The notes beneath the pieces were generated by a model. The model had not been told where the DNA came from. It saw nothing but the letters and a program-made list of their open reading frames with translations, and did not search any database. A DNA stretch of 64,000 bases from Bacteroidales bacterium. GTDB lineage: Bacteria; Bacteroidota; Bacteroidia; Bacteroidales; GCA-2748055. The stretch spans positions 1-64,000 of the forward strand of contig JARGFP010000008.1 in assembly GCA_029210585.1 (NCBI GenBank), in the 5' to 3' direction. This document shows, one piece after another, positions 46,834 through 55,859 of the stretch (its first letter is position 1; the number at the start of each line of letters is the position of its first letter). The translations under genes and the position numbers were made by a program.

Positions 46834-48648
46834 ATGAGAACGATATACATTGTAAGTATCGCTGCTTTGACAATCCTGCAGCTTGGTTTCAATACCGGCT
46901 GCCAGTCCGGCCGGAACCATCAGAAACATCCGGAACGTCCCAATGTAATACTGATAATTACAGATGACCAGGGGCATGGGGACCTGGGGTATCACGGTAA
47001 CCACCACATCATTACACCTGCACTGGATTCCCTGGCAGCAAACAGCATCCGGTTTACGAACTTTTATGTTTCACCGGTTTGTGCACCTACCCGTTCCAGC
47101 CTGATGACGGGAAGGTACTCCCTTCGAACCGGGGTACGCGATACATACAACGGGGGCGCGATCATGTCTGCGGACGAGGTCACCATCGCTGAAATGCTGA
47201 AGGCTTCAGGCTATACCACCGGTATTTTCGGCAAATGGCACCTTGGCGACAGCTATCCTTCGCGTCCTATGGACCAGGGCTTCGACGAATCGGTGATCCA
47301 CCTGTCAGGTGGCATGGGACAGGTAGGTGATATTACCACCTGGTTCAAAGGGGACAGCAGCTATTTCGATCCTGTGCTCTGGCACAACGGGGAGACGGAA
47401 CCCTACCGGGGATACTGCTCCGATATCTTTGCCTCAGAAGCCATCCGTTTCATCGGGGAGCACCGCGACAAACCCTTCTTCTGCTACCTCTCCTTTAATG
47501 CACCGCACACACCCCTGCAGGTCCCGGATGAATATTACCGTCTATACAAGGATACCGACCCTTCAGCGGGCTTCGAAAATGTACCGATGCCCCAGATGAG
47601 CGAAAAAGATAAGGAAGCTGCCAGGAAGGTGTATGCCATGGTTACCAATATCGATGACAATATACGCAAACTGCAGTCAAAACTTAAGGAACTGGACCTG
47701 GTGGAAAACACCATCCTGATTTTCATGACCGACAATGGTCCCCAGCAGCGGAGGTATGTCTCAGGTATGCGAGGCAAAAAAGGGGATATATACCTGGGTG
47801 GAATACGTGTACCATTCTTTCTCTCCTATCCCTCAAAATACGAGGGGAACCGGGATATTTCAAACTATGCTGCCCATATCGATCTCCTTCCCACCCTGGC
47901 GGAGTTATGTTCTGCAGAGGTGCCTTCTGACCGCATTATTGACGGCAGGAGCCTGGAACCTGCTTTGCGCGGGGAATCCTGGACAGATGAAAGAACGCTG
48001 TTTTACTACTGGACCCGAAAGTTCCCTGAAATTTACAACAATATCAGCCTCCAGAGAGGCAACATGAAGCTGGCAGGACAGGGTGACTATGATGCTGATT
48101 CCGCTGCGTTTGAACTCTTCAATCTTGCGCTGGATCCGTTTGAGCGGGTTAACCTGGTCAAAAAACAGGCTTCGGATTATCGTGCTTTGAAAGCGGAACT
48201 GGATGCCCACATCGCCGAACTGACGCAGGAAGAGCACCTGGTCAATCAACCACTGATCATTGCCGGTAGTCCTTATGAAAACCCTGTATACCTGAACAGG
48301 AACGATGCTGCCGGAGAGCGTGGCGTATGGAGACAGGAAGATATCTATGCCTACTGGAACGTTAAAATCCTCGAAGGAAATTACAACATCCGGTTCAAAT
48401 TCATGGAGCCGGTACCTGTACCTGGCGTCCTGAGGCTGGAGGCAAATGGCTTTATACTGAATAAGGAGAATACCACCGAAACGGATATCATCGAGATGAA
48501 AAACATTGACTTCAGGACAATGGAATGTCAGCTCAGTCCTTTCTACCAGTCCGGCGGGAAACGCATCCTGCCCTTCTGGGTGGAGCTATATAAAACGGAT
48601 GATCACCCGAATGAAAACGGTACGGTGCAGCTGCGCTCATGGCAGTAA
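46834..48648 (+). CDS. Sulfatase (Cys-type, lipoprotein)
   Basis: 604 residues. Signal peptide with lipobox FNTGC (Cys23), so the enzyme is membrane-anchored and probably periplasmic or surface-exposed. The sulfatase signature CAPTRSSLMTGRY carries Cys83, which must be oxidised to formylglycine. Metal-site motifs: ITDDQGHGD (Asp pair), FGKWHLGD, and FMTDNGPQQR. After the catalytic domain (to about residue 470) there is a C-terminal beta domain of about 130 residues. Substrate class cannot be told by eye. A formylglycine-generating enzyme is not seen in the window. It precedes a Tat-exported oxidoreductase. Confidence 0.92.
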   Translation: MRTIYIVSIAALTILQLGFNTGCQSGRNHQKHPERPNVILIITDDQGHGDLGYHGNHHIITPALDSLAANSIRFTNFYVSPVCAPTRSSLMTGRYSLRTGVRDTYNGGAIMSADEVTIAEMLKASGYTTGIFGKWHLGDSYPSRPMDQGFDESVIHLSGGMGQVGDITTWFKGDSSYFDPVLWHNGETEPYRGYCSDIFASEAIRFIGEHRDKPFFCYLSFNAPHTPLQVPDEYYRLYKDTDPSAGFENVPMPQMSEKDKEAARKVYAMVTNIDDNIRKLQSKLKELDLVENTILIFMTDNGPQQRRYVSGMRGKKGDIYLGGIRVPFFLSYPSKYEGNRDISNYAAHIDLLPTLAELCSAEVPSDRIIDGRSLEPALRGESWTDERTLFYYWTRKFPEIYNNISLQRGNMKLAGQGDYDADSAAFELFNLALDPFERVNLVKKQASDYRALKAELDAHIAELTQEEHLVNQPLIIAGSPYENPVYLNRNDAAGERGVWRQEDIYAYWNVKILEGNYNIRFKFMEPVPVPGVLRLEANGFILNKENTTETDIIEMKNIDFRTMECQLSPFYQSGGKRILPFWVELYKTDDHPNENGTVQLRSWQ

Positions 48649-48843
48649 ACCAGCCGAATGAGCAGGTTACCCGGAAATCAATCACAGAATAGCGGATAAT
48701 AATTCTCATATGCAAAAAAAGTTTGTAACAGTGAAGCCACTTCTGGAATGGGAAATACCACACCACCCGCATGAAATTCCACACCATTTATGGAAATTCC
48801 TTCCTCTACGCACAACCATTTGTCACCATAAATCCACTTAATC

Positions 48844-49950
48844 ATGACAAACAACAACACTGATCCAAAATCGAGAAGGGCTTTCATCAAAACTGCCGCA
48901 CTTGGCGTTGCGGGCACGGCCTTTCTGACCGGAACTGCAGCCTTCCCCTACTATAACCGCGGAGCGCAAAAGAAAATCGGTTACGCACTCGTCGGCCTGG
49001 GCTACTACAGCACGGACCTGCTTGCTCCTGCACTCCAGGAAACTGAAACGGCATATCTGGCTGGCATCGTGACCGGCACACCTTCAAAGGAAAAGGTGTG
49101 GGCAGAAAAGTACGGGATTCCGAAGAAAAACATTTACAATTACGAGAACTTCGATGAGATTGCCAGTAACAAGGATATTGATATCGTATACATCGTATTG
49201 CCCAATTCCATGCACAGGGAATTCTCCATTCGTGCTGCCGATGCAGGGAAGCATGTGCTCTGCGAGAAGCCAATGGCAATGAATGCGCAGGAATGCCGGG
49301 AGATGATCGATGCCTGTAACCGAAACAACGTATTGCTTTCCATTGGGTACAGGTTACATTATGATCCCTATAACATGGAAGCCATGCGACTGGGTCAGGA
49401 GCAGGTTTTCGGGAAGGTTGTACACATATCCTGCGGAGCAGCTTTCAGAAATTCCAGCAAGGACCACTGGAAACTGCAGAAGAAGATGGGAGGCGGTTCC
49501 CTGATGGACATGGGAGTGTATCCCCTTCAGGCGGCACGCTACGTCACAGGAGAGGAGCCAATTTCCGTCACAGCACAAGGGTACAGCATGCGAGATCCCT
49601 TCCACGAGATCAATGAAGCTGTTTACTTCCAGCTGAATTTTCCAGGCGGTACCATCGCCAACCTGTCCACCGGGTTTCATGCCTCCTTCAACTTCCTGCT
49701 GGCAGCTGCAGAAAGAGGTCGTTTCGAACTGCAGCCCTACTCCGGGTATGGTGGTATCAAAGGATCCAGCAGCAATGGCGAGATGCAGTTTCCCGAAATC
49801 AACCAGCAGGCAGCCCACATGGACGATTTTGCCTTTTCGGTAAGAGACGGCAAAGAGGTAAGGGTACCGGGCGAGGAGGGTTTGAAAGATATGATCGTCG
49901 TGGATGCTGCCTATCAAGCCATTGCACAGGATTGTTCCGTTACGATTTAA
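48844..49950 (+). CDS. Tat-exported Gfo/Idh/MocA family oxidoreductase
   Basis: 368 residues. Twin-arginine signal: SRRAFIKTAALGVAGTA at residues about 9-26. The Rossmann domain follows with GYALVGLGYYSTDLLAP (cofactor site), then IVYIVLPNSMHREF and EKPMAMN with the conserved Lys. The second domain has GGGSLMDMGVYPLQAARYV. The family comprises NAD(P)-dependent sugar oxidoreductases and, for Tat-exported members, some glycoside-opening enzymes; the periplasmic location suggests a tightly bound cofactor. The exact sugar is unknown. It lies between the sulfatase and the GH20-like chimera, all on the same strand, consistent with polysaccharide use. Confidence 0.88.
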   Translation: MTNNNTDPKSRRAFIKTAALGVAGTAFLTGTAAFPYYNRGAQKKIGYALVGLGYYSTDLLAPALQETETAYLAGIVTGTPSKEKVWAEKYGIPKKNIYNYENFDEIASNKDIDIVYIVLPNSMHREFSIRAADAGKHVLCEKPMAMNAQECREMIDACNRNNVLLSIGYRLHYDPYNMEAMRLGQEQVFGKVVHISCGAAFRNSSKDHWKLQKKMGGGSLMDMGVYPLQAARYVTGEEPISVTAQGYSMRDPFHEINEAVYFQLNFPGGTIANLSTGFHASFNFLLAAAERGRFELQPYSGYGGIKGSSSNGEMQFPEINQQAAHMDDFAFSVRDGKEVRVPGEEGLKDMIVVDAAYQAIAQDCSVTI

Positions 49951-50082
49951 TTCAAATATTCAACAGGGTTTATGGACAGAAAGGCCCACCAGTCATATGT
50001 TACAGGAGTACTCCAGGTACACATCATATCAGACCTGCACAGACCGAACCCCGGGAAGCGCTGCACCTGGTCTGAGGAAGTG

Positions 50083-50162
50083 TCAACTAAAATTTACGTA
50101 GATCAACTAAAATTTACGTAGATCATCTAAATACAACGTAAATCATCTATATTTTAAGTTGA
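50083..50162. repeat. 20-bp tandem array, four units
   Basis: TCAACTAAAATTTACGTAGA at 50083 and 50103 (identical), followed by two degenerate copies at 50123 and 50143. The last ends 38 bases before the next gene, so it may overlap its promoter. A TAAAnTTTACGTA core is partly palindromic. Confidence 0.88.
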
Positions 50163-50197
50163 CCTGCGAATTGTACAGTGAATAAAATAAACCAACC

Positions 50198-51199
50198 ATG
50201 AAAACTGCCAGATATCCTTCGCTAATGACAATTGTGTCAATCCTCTTTTTCACACTTCAAGCCACCGGCCAGGTAAGCAGCGACAATCAATTGCCGGTCA
50301 GGGGTTTCTGTATCGCAGCACCGCGTCCTGCTGATGTGAACAGGTTTGTTACATTTATCAATGACGAGCTCGTCCCGCGGAATGTCAACACGCTGATCCT
50401 GAGGGTGGATTATAACTTTGAATACACGTCACATCCAGAACTCAGATCTGGCAACCCCCTTTCGGAAAAAGATGTAAATAAACTGGTAAGGGCCTGTGAT
50501 AAACACAATATCCGGCTTATTCCACAGGTGAACTTACTGGGCCACCAGTCATGGCATTCCACTCCTTCAAAACTGCTGGAGGTATACCCCGAATTCGATG
50601 AAACACCGCATATACCGCTGCCGGAAACTTATGAATGGCCCAATGAACACGGGCTCTACTGCAAGAGTTATTGTCCGCTCCATCCCGAGGTACATGAGGT
50701 GGTCTTCGCTATTGTTGATGAAATCTGCACAGCATTCCAGGCGGATGCATTTCACGCGGGAATGGACGAAGTTTTCTACATCGGTGATGACAAATGTCCC
50801 CGCTGCAGCGGAAAAGACAAATCAGCACTGTTTGCAGGAGAAGTCAGCAAAATCAGGGACCACCTGTATGCCGATGGTCGCGAGTTGTGGATCTGGGGCG
50901 ACCGGCTGATCGATAGATACCACCTTGATCCGAAGATCCCGCTCCCCTTCATTAGCCTGGGTAGCCAGAAAAACTTCATTGCCATTTACCATATGGGCAT
51001 GTATACCAATCAGGAACTGGAGCATTGGTTTGTAGCTGAATACCCGAAACACAGCAAAACCAAACTTGATATGGGGAAAAGCTGTATTCGCCTTAAAAAC
51101 CCGGATGCCATACCATACGATCTCATTGCTGAACTGGTAAAGAAAATGACTGTAAATGAATGGATCAGTGCCTATGAAAAAAGCAAACCAGATAGGTAA
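50198..51199 (+). CDS. Chimera: GH20-like glycosidase N-terminus joined to DUF1801 C-terminus
   Basis: 333 residues. A signal peptide (1-25) and residues about 30-245 match an exported family 20-like enzyme, with RVDYNFEY, LIPQVNLLGHQSWH, and the catalytic Asp190-Glu191 pair in FHAGMDEVFYIGDDKCPRC. The sequence then changes at about residue 245-252 (bases 50930-50955): SLGSQKNFIAIYHMG, KLDMGKSCIRLK and VNEWISAYEK are the second half of a DUF1801 (YdhG-like) protein, a cytoplasmic fold. I infer a deletion that joined two genes in frame. The barrel of the hydrolase is incomplete (last strands missing), and the DUF1801 half lacks its first part, so neither domain is likely to work. Confidence 0.75.
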   Translation: MKTARYPSLMTIVSILFFTLQATGQVSSDNQLPVRGFCIAAPRPADVNRFVTFINDELVPRNVNTLILRVDYNFEYTSHPELRSGNPLSEKDVNKLVRACDKHNIRLIPQVNLLGHQSWHSTPSKLLEVYPEFDETPHIPLPETYEWPNEHGLYCKSYCPLHPEVHEVVFAIVDEICTAFQADAFHAGMDEVFYIGDDKCPRCSGKDKSALFAGEVSKIRDHLYADGRELWIWGDRLIDRYHLDPKIPLPFISLGSQKNFIAIYHMGMYTNQELEHWFVAEYPKHSKTKLDMGKSCIRLKNPDAIPYDLIAELVKKMTVNEWISAYEKSKPDR

Positions 51200-51317
51200 T
51201 AAGGACGTGCAATAAAAAAGAGTTCACAAGTTATATGTTCCGTATGTCTCGGTAAAACACCTTTCTCCACGTGTTTTTCAGCTATTTTTTCTCTAGATTT
51301 GTAAATATCCCACAGTT

Positions 51318-51899
51318 ATGAAAACCATTCTTTACATCGTGCTTGCAATGATGCCCGGCTGCCGGACATGTGATCCACAGACATTTGATATGGGAGAAAT
51401 TCCACAGGATGTGCTGGATCAGCTGCCTTATACAGATGGCAACGTCATGCAGCTGATCCATTCAGCCGGACATGTGATCACATTCAGCATAGACCACCAT
51501 GTTGAGGCGATGGAAGATGTCATGTGCGATGAGTGCTGTTACACATTTCTTTATGAAGAAGCCAGGACCAGCTTCTATCCGGATCACCCGGTCTTTGACT
51601 GCAGCATGCGGCTGAACAATATGGACACCATCATGTATTTCCTGAATATCTCGATCGGAAGGGCATACTACCAGGTGCCTGTCACCGACAGCGCCTGGAC
51701 ATATTACGAACGGGTAGATTCCATGCGGATCGGCGATCGCTTCTACCATGAGGTATACAGGCTGGGTGACCAATACCAGTTCGGCACAGGTGATCCACAA
51801 GCGAGTGTTATCGCAGTCGACAGCCTCTATTTTAATTTCGCGGAAGGAATACTGAAAATCACGATGACCAATGATGAATATTACCAATTGGTGGAGTAA
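51318..51899 (+). CDS. Hypothetical lipoprotein
   Basis: 193 residues. A short signal peptide ends at MMPGC (Cys15), a plausible lipobox, though short. The mature part has no domain I recognise; it contains CDECC near residue 72, several aromatic strands and an ending DEYYQLVE. It overlaps the next gene by 29 bases, and that product has similar size, a lipoprotein signal and a beta-rich body; the two may be translated together. Function unknown. Confidence 0.65.
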   Translation: MKTILYIVLAMMPGCRTCDPQTFDMGEIPQDVLDQLPYTDGNVMQLIHSAGHVITFSIDHHVEAMEDVMCDECCYTFLYEEARTSFYPDHPVFDCSMRLNNMDTIMYFLNISIGRAYYQVPVTDSAWTYYERVDSMRIGDRFYHEVYRLGDQYQFGTGDPQASVIAVDSLYFNFAEGILKITMTNDEYYQLVE

Positions 51900-52572
51900 G
51901 CTGCTGCCGGTGCTCCTGGCAGTGATCCTGTCCATCACCGTGGTCGCCTGCGGGGAAGACTGGGCCTTCAGGGAAGAGACCTACACCATTGAAGCGAGAA
52001 ACGACAGCTGGCTGCCTGTGGAGCAGGTGGATGAGGTATTCCTCATGGAAGATAATTACGGGATCAGTCAGAGTTTCGCGTTACAGTCGGAGTATTATTA
52101 CCTGGACAAAAGCTGGGGAGGTTATTTTGGCATTACTACCGACATCACATACACAGAATACAGGTCCCGCCACTACACGTCCACCTACGGTGACGAATTT
52201 TCAATTTCCATTCGGGCCTCCACATGGGATCCTTACGGAGATGTGTTAAGGGTGGAGGTAAATGAGGTGGTATTCCGGTACGACCTCGGGCAGGAAATTG
52301 TTACGGAAATCTCCACTCCCTTTCTTCACATCGGATCATCGCAAACCAGCGAAGGGTATGACTTTGAAAATACAATACAGTCTGCATGCACATTCCTCGA
52401 TACCGTAGTTCTGAATGGCACAGCGTACAGGGATGTGTTGCATTTTGAGCTTCTTGATGCACCTGAAAAATGGAACCAGGAAACCGTAAAGGAGATTTTT
52501 GTTGCCAGGGAAACCGGGTTGGTAAAATACATCCTTAATGGCCGGACCTATTATGTGAGAAAAACAGAATGA
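51871..52572 (+). CDS. Hypothetical lipoprotein, coupled to the preceding gene
   Basis: 233 residues starting inside the end of the previous gene. Signal peptide with lipobox VVAC (Cys26). The rest is rich in beta-strand-like segments (YTIEARNDSWLPVEQ, RVEVNEVVFRYDL, TYYVRKTE). No known domain. The overlap of 29 bases and the same anchoring suggest a shared role, perhaps as a pair at the cell surface. Confidence 0.65.
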   Translation: MMNITNWWSKLLPVLLAVILSITVVACGEDWAFREETYTIEARNDSWLPVEQVDEVFLMEDNYGISQSFALQSEYYYLDKSWGGYFGITTDITYTEYRSRHYTSTYGDEFSISIRASTWDPYGDVLRVEVNEVVFRYDLGQEIVTEISTPFLHIGSSQTSEGYDFENTIQSACTFLDTVVLNGTAYRDVLHFELLDAPEKWNQETVKEIFVARETGLVKYILNGRTYYVRKTE

Positions 52573-52836
52573 CCCATCTGGAGGACTGCATTGGGATTCA
52601 GCATAAATGACCTGACTGGAAGCGTATGGTGGAAAAACACCTGGAAATGGCCTGTCCTGAAACGCTTTCGCAGATCATCCCTGCACTGCTTTCAGTACCG
52701 TGTTCTGCAGTCTGCCGGGACCATTGTGCACTATCCGGGATAAATGAACCTGATTCCGGGATGTTCATACCCATGCGGGTACAGGTAAAGATACAGCCGG
52801 TCTGCATTGGTCATAACTTTGTAAAAACAACCTTCC
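52573..52836. other. Intergenic stretch before hemolysin III gene
   Basis: No gene recognised. TAACTTTG at 52814-52821 fits the -7 consensus, 15 bases before the ATG at 52837. Confidence 0.4.
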
Positions 52837-53502
52837 ATGACGCAATACACTGAAATATCGAGGTTCTCAAAAAAGGAAGAAATGGCCAATGCCCTCTCCC
52901 ATTTTGTTGGCGCACTGCTTGGGACAGCAGGGCTCGTGCTGCTGGCTGTAAAAGCAGCCAGGCATGGTGACGGGATTCACCTTGTCTCATCAGTGATCTT
53001 CGGGGCGTCCATGGTCATATTGTACCTCTCCTCCACCATGACCCATTACCTGAAGCAGGGCAAGGTCAAGAACTTTTTCTTCAGTCTTGACAAGATCGCC
53101 ATCTACCTCCTGATCGCCGGCACCTATACCCCGCTGGCGTTAATAGCCATCCAGGGGGCATTGGGCTGGACAATCTTCGGTATCGAATGGGCCTGTGCAG
53201 CAGTGGGTTCTTTCATGGTTCTGCGTAATCCAGTCAATTTTGAAAAAGGGGTGGGTACGTTTACAGTGTTCATCTACGCCGCCATGGGATGGATGATCCT
53301 TATCGCCATCGTTCCCGTGATCAGGAACCTGCCCACTGCTGGCTGGATACTCATCTTCCTAGGAGGCGCCTTCTACTCTGCCGGTATCTATTTTTACAAG
53401 AAATGCAGCTTCACCTACCATCACCTGGTGTGGCACCTGCTTGTTATTGCCGGAACCACCGCACACTTCTTTGCCATTTACCTGTATGTGCTGCCCGGAT
53501 AA
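52837..53502 (+). CDS. Hemolysin III/PAQR family membrane protein
   Basis: 221 residues with seven membrane segments. The family signature is present: EMANALSHFVGALLG with the conserved His near the N-terminus, a STMTHYL stretch after helix 2, FSLDKIAIYLLIAGTYTPL with the conserved Asp, and YHHLVWHLLVIAGTTAHFFAIY with the paired His residues near the end. These are metal-site residues in PAQR-type hydrolases. Family knowledge: bacterial members are usually called hemolysin III but have no settled reaction; ceramidase-like activity is known for the eukaryotic relatives. Stands alone. Confidence 0.92.
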   Translation: MTQYTEISRFSKKEEMANALSHFVGALLGTAGLVLLAVKAARHGDGIHLVSSVIFGASMVILYLSSTMTHYLKQGKVKNFFFSLDKIAIYLLIAGTYTPLALIAIQGALGWTIFGIEWACAAVGSFMVLRNPVNFEKGVGTFTVFIYAAMGWMILIAIVPVIRNLPTAGWILIFLGGAFYSAGIYFYKKCSFTYHHLVWHLLVIAGTTAHFFAIYLYVLPG

Positions 53503-53507
53503 TTTGG

Positions 53508-53555
53508 GAGCGGTTGAGCGGATGAGCGGGTAAGCGGTTGAGCTGGTGAGCGCGA
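53508..53555. repeat. 8-bp tandem array, six units
   Basis: GAGCGGTT GAGCGGAT GAGCGGGT AAGCGGTT GAGCTGGT GAGCGCGA: six consecutive octamers right after the stop of the hemolysin III gene. Confidence 0.88.
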
Positions 53556-53656
53556 GAAAGAAAAAATTGCCTGCAGCATTACATTTTAATTATGAGAGCA
53601 AGAATTGTCTGCAAAGCTTCATTTTAATTACATTTGCCGGTACAATTACCAGCTAT

Positions 53657-55060
53657 ATGAGCAACTTCACAACGATTCTCAGCGCAATGCTGCTTCTGCT
53701 CTTTCAAGGCTGTAGTCAGCCCGCCGCAGAGGAACCACCACCGAATATCGTGCTGATCAACGTTGATGACCTGGGATGGGCCGACCCGGGATTCATGGGC
53801 AACAGTTACTACAGCTCACCACAGATTGACGCACTGGCATCAGAGGGCAGGGTCTTCACCCGTGCCTATGCTTCAGCAGCCAACTGTGCTCCCAGTCGCG
53901 CCTGCATGATGACAGGTCTGAACACTCCGCATCACAGGATTTACACAGTTGGCTCATCAGAAAGAGGTGCAAGCAGGGACAGGCGTATCATTCCGGCAGA
54001 AAATACCACTACCCTCCACGACAGTCTGACAACACTGGCAGAGGCGCTGCAGGTATTTGGCTACACCACCTGCCATGCCGGGAAATGGCACCTGGGCGAT
54101 GATCCCAGGGAGCAAGGGTTCGATTACAATATAGGCGGCGGGCACAACGGGCACCCGCGCTCTTATTACCCCCCATATGGCAATGTGAAACTTGAGGGAG
54201 CCGACAATAAATATCTGACAGACAACATTATGGACCATGTCCTGGATTTCCTGGATACATGGCAGGGGAACCCGTTCTTTCTGTATTACGCCCCGTACGC
54301 TGTGCATACACCCATTCACAGGGTCGACAGCCTGATGTATCTTTTCGAAGACAAGCCTGGTCCTCCCGGAATGTCCCATCCGGAATATGCCACGATGATC
54401 TGCAACCTCGACCGTAATATCGGCCGTCTGTCCGGTAAACTGAAAGCAATGGGTATATATGACCAGACACTGATCATCTTCACCTCGGACAACGGGGGAT
54501 TGTATCGCATTTCGCAGCAAAAGCCGCTGCGGGCAGGGAAAGGAAGTTATTATGAAGGGGGAATCCGAGTACCCACTTTCTTCGTGTGGAAGGGAAAGAT
54601 TGAACCCGGAACCAATCACGAAGTACCTATCGTGAACCTGGATTTCTTCCCCACCCTGCTGGATATCATTGGCGCACAGCTGCCAGGGAAACCGTTCGAT
54701 GGCATCAGCCTGGCCCCGCTCCTGCTTGAAAAAAAGCAACCTGCAGAAAGACCATTGTTCTGGCATTTCCCGGTGTACCTCGAGGCAGGCAATGATGATA
54801 CGCGTGATTCGATTTTCCGCACGAGGCCTGGCAGTGCGGTCATTTTCGGCAACTGGAAATTAATGGAATATTTTGAGGATAGTGCCATTGAGCTGTTCGA
54901 CCTGTCAGAAGACCCGGGGGAAAGGGTGAACCTGGAAAAATCGAAACCAGAAAAAGCAAAGGAGCTGCAGCGCATGCTGGAACAATGGCGGGAGGAGCAA
55001 CATGCCCCGGTTCCGTCGGAACCCAACCCGGAGTTCGCTGGCCGGCAACAGGTTCATTGA
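53657..55060 (+). CDS. Sulfatase (Cys-type, lipoprotein)
   Basis: 467 residues from the ATG at 53657; the frame is open upstream to 53546 but the signal peptide begins here. Lipobox FQGC (Cys17). The signature CAPSRACMMTG has Cys77 for formylglycine; metal-site motifs are NVDDLGWAD, GKWHLGDD and FTSDNGG. It is shorter than the first sulfatase and lacks the extra C-terminal domain. Likely periplasmic, acting on a sulfated sugar. It ends 49 bases before the LysE-like gene. Confidence 0.92.
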   Translation: MSNFTTILSAMLLLLFQGCSQPAAEEPPPNIVLINVDDLGWADPGFMGNSYYSSPQIDALASEGRVFTRAYASAANCAPSRACMMTGLNTPHHRIYTVGSSERGASRDRRIIPAENTTTLHDSLTTLAEALQVFGYTTCHAGKWHLGDDPREQGFDYNIGGGHNGHPRSYYPPYGNVKLEGADNKYLTDNIMDHVLDFLDTWQGNPFFLYYAPYAVHTPIHRVDSLMYLFEDKPGPPGMSHPEYATMICNLDRNIGRLSGKLKAMGIYDQTLIIFTSDNGGLYRISQQKPLRAGKGSYYEGGIRVPTFFVWKGKIEPGTNHEVPIVNLDFFPTLLDIIGAQLPGKPFDGISLAPLLLEKKQPAERPLFWHFPVYLEAGNDDTRDSIFRTRPGSAVIFGNWKLMEYFEDSAIELFDLSEDPGERVNLEKSKPEKAKELQRMLEQWREEQHAPVPSEPNPEFAGRQQVH

Positions 55061-55109
55061 AAAGACGCTTCTGAACAATAACATTAAAAAAACAAAAGCA
55101 ACCCGTTCC

Positions 55110-55727
55110 ATGATCACCGGGGAAATCATCACTGCAATAACACTTGGTTTGATTGGCGGACTTATTCCAGGTCCGGTGATCACGGCTGTCTTCACCCAGA
55201 TCCTGCAATCGGGATTCAGAAGTGCGTTGCGGATTATATTTATTGCCCTGGCCGTTGAAACACTCGTGGCACTTCTCAGCCTGCTGCTGATCACTTCCCT
55301 GGGTTTGCAGGAATGGGTATTCAGGCTCCTCTCCTTTGCGGGTGCCGCGGTACTGGCATGGATTGCATCCGGACTCTGGAAAATCAGGATGCTGGACACC
55401 GATGAAAAAGTATTTTTCGGTCCATGGAAGATCACCATCATGATCCTCACCAACGGAGTGCTGTGGACCTACTGGATCACCATCTGTATTCCCCGTGCCA
55501 TATTGCTGTCCGAGGCAGTGCCATTCGGAGACTACCTGTTCATGGCGCTGGTGCAGGCAGGCTGGCTTGTTTCCACACTCCTCATTTCGTATATTTTTTC
55601 ACATTTCAGGAACCTCCTTTCACAACCACGCGTCATTCCTTTTGCCTTTAAGGTTTTCGCTATTGTTTTTGTCTATTTTGCTGTCGACATGACCTGGAAA
55701 AGCATTCATTTCTTCCTCCATACCTGA
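55110..55727 (+). CDS. LysE/RhtB-family exporter
   Basis: 205 residues with six predicted membrane helices. The ATG at 55110 is used since the first helix (IITAITLGLIGGLIPGPVI) directly follows; the frame extends upstream through the end of the sulfatase but without sense. The GPxxxAV-like start (IPGPVITAVFTQ) is the LysE signature. Family members export amino acids or small metabolites using the proton motive force. Substrate unknown. Confidence 0.83.
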   Translation: MITGEIITAITLGLIGGLIPGPVITAVFTQILQSGFRSALRIIFIALAVETLVALLSLLLITSLGLQEWVFRLLSFAGAAVLAWIASGLWKIRMLDTDEKVFFGPWKITIMILTNGVLWTYWITICIPRAILLSEAVPFGDYLFMALVQAGWLVSTLLISYIFSHFRNLLSQPRVIPFAFKVFAIVFVYFAVDMTWKSIHFFLHT

Positions 55728-55859
55728 GAAAAAAACCGGATACCTGATCACCATGCAAAATATGATGTGATGGAAGCACTGTTATGGCACAGAATTTGGT
55801 AAAAGAAATAACAAACCCAAATATTCTAATCTGTTTAATTAATTTAAACTTCAACAACA

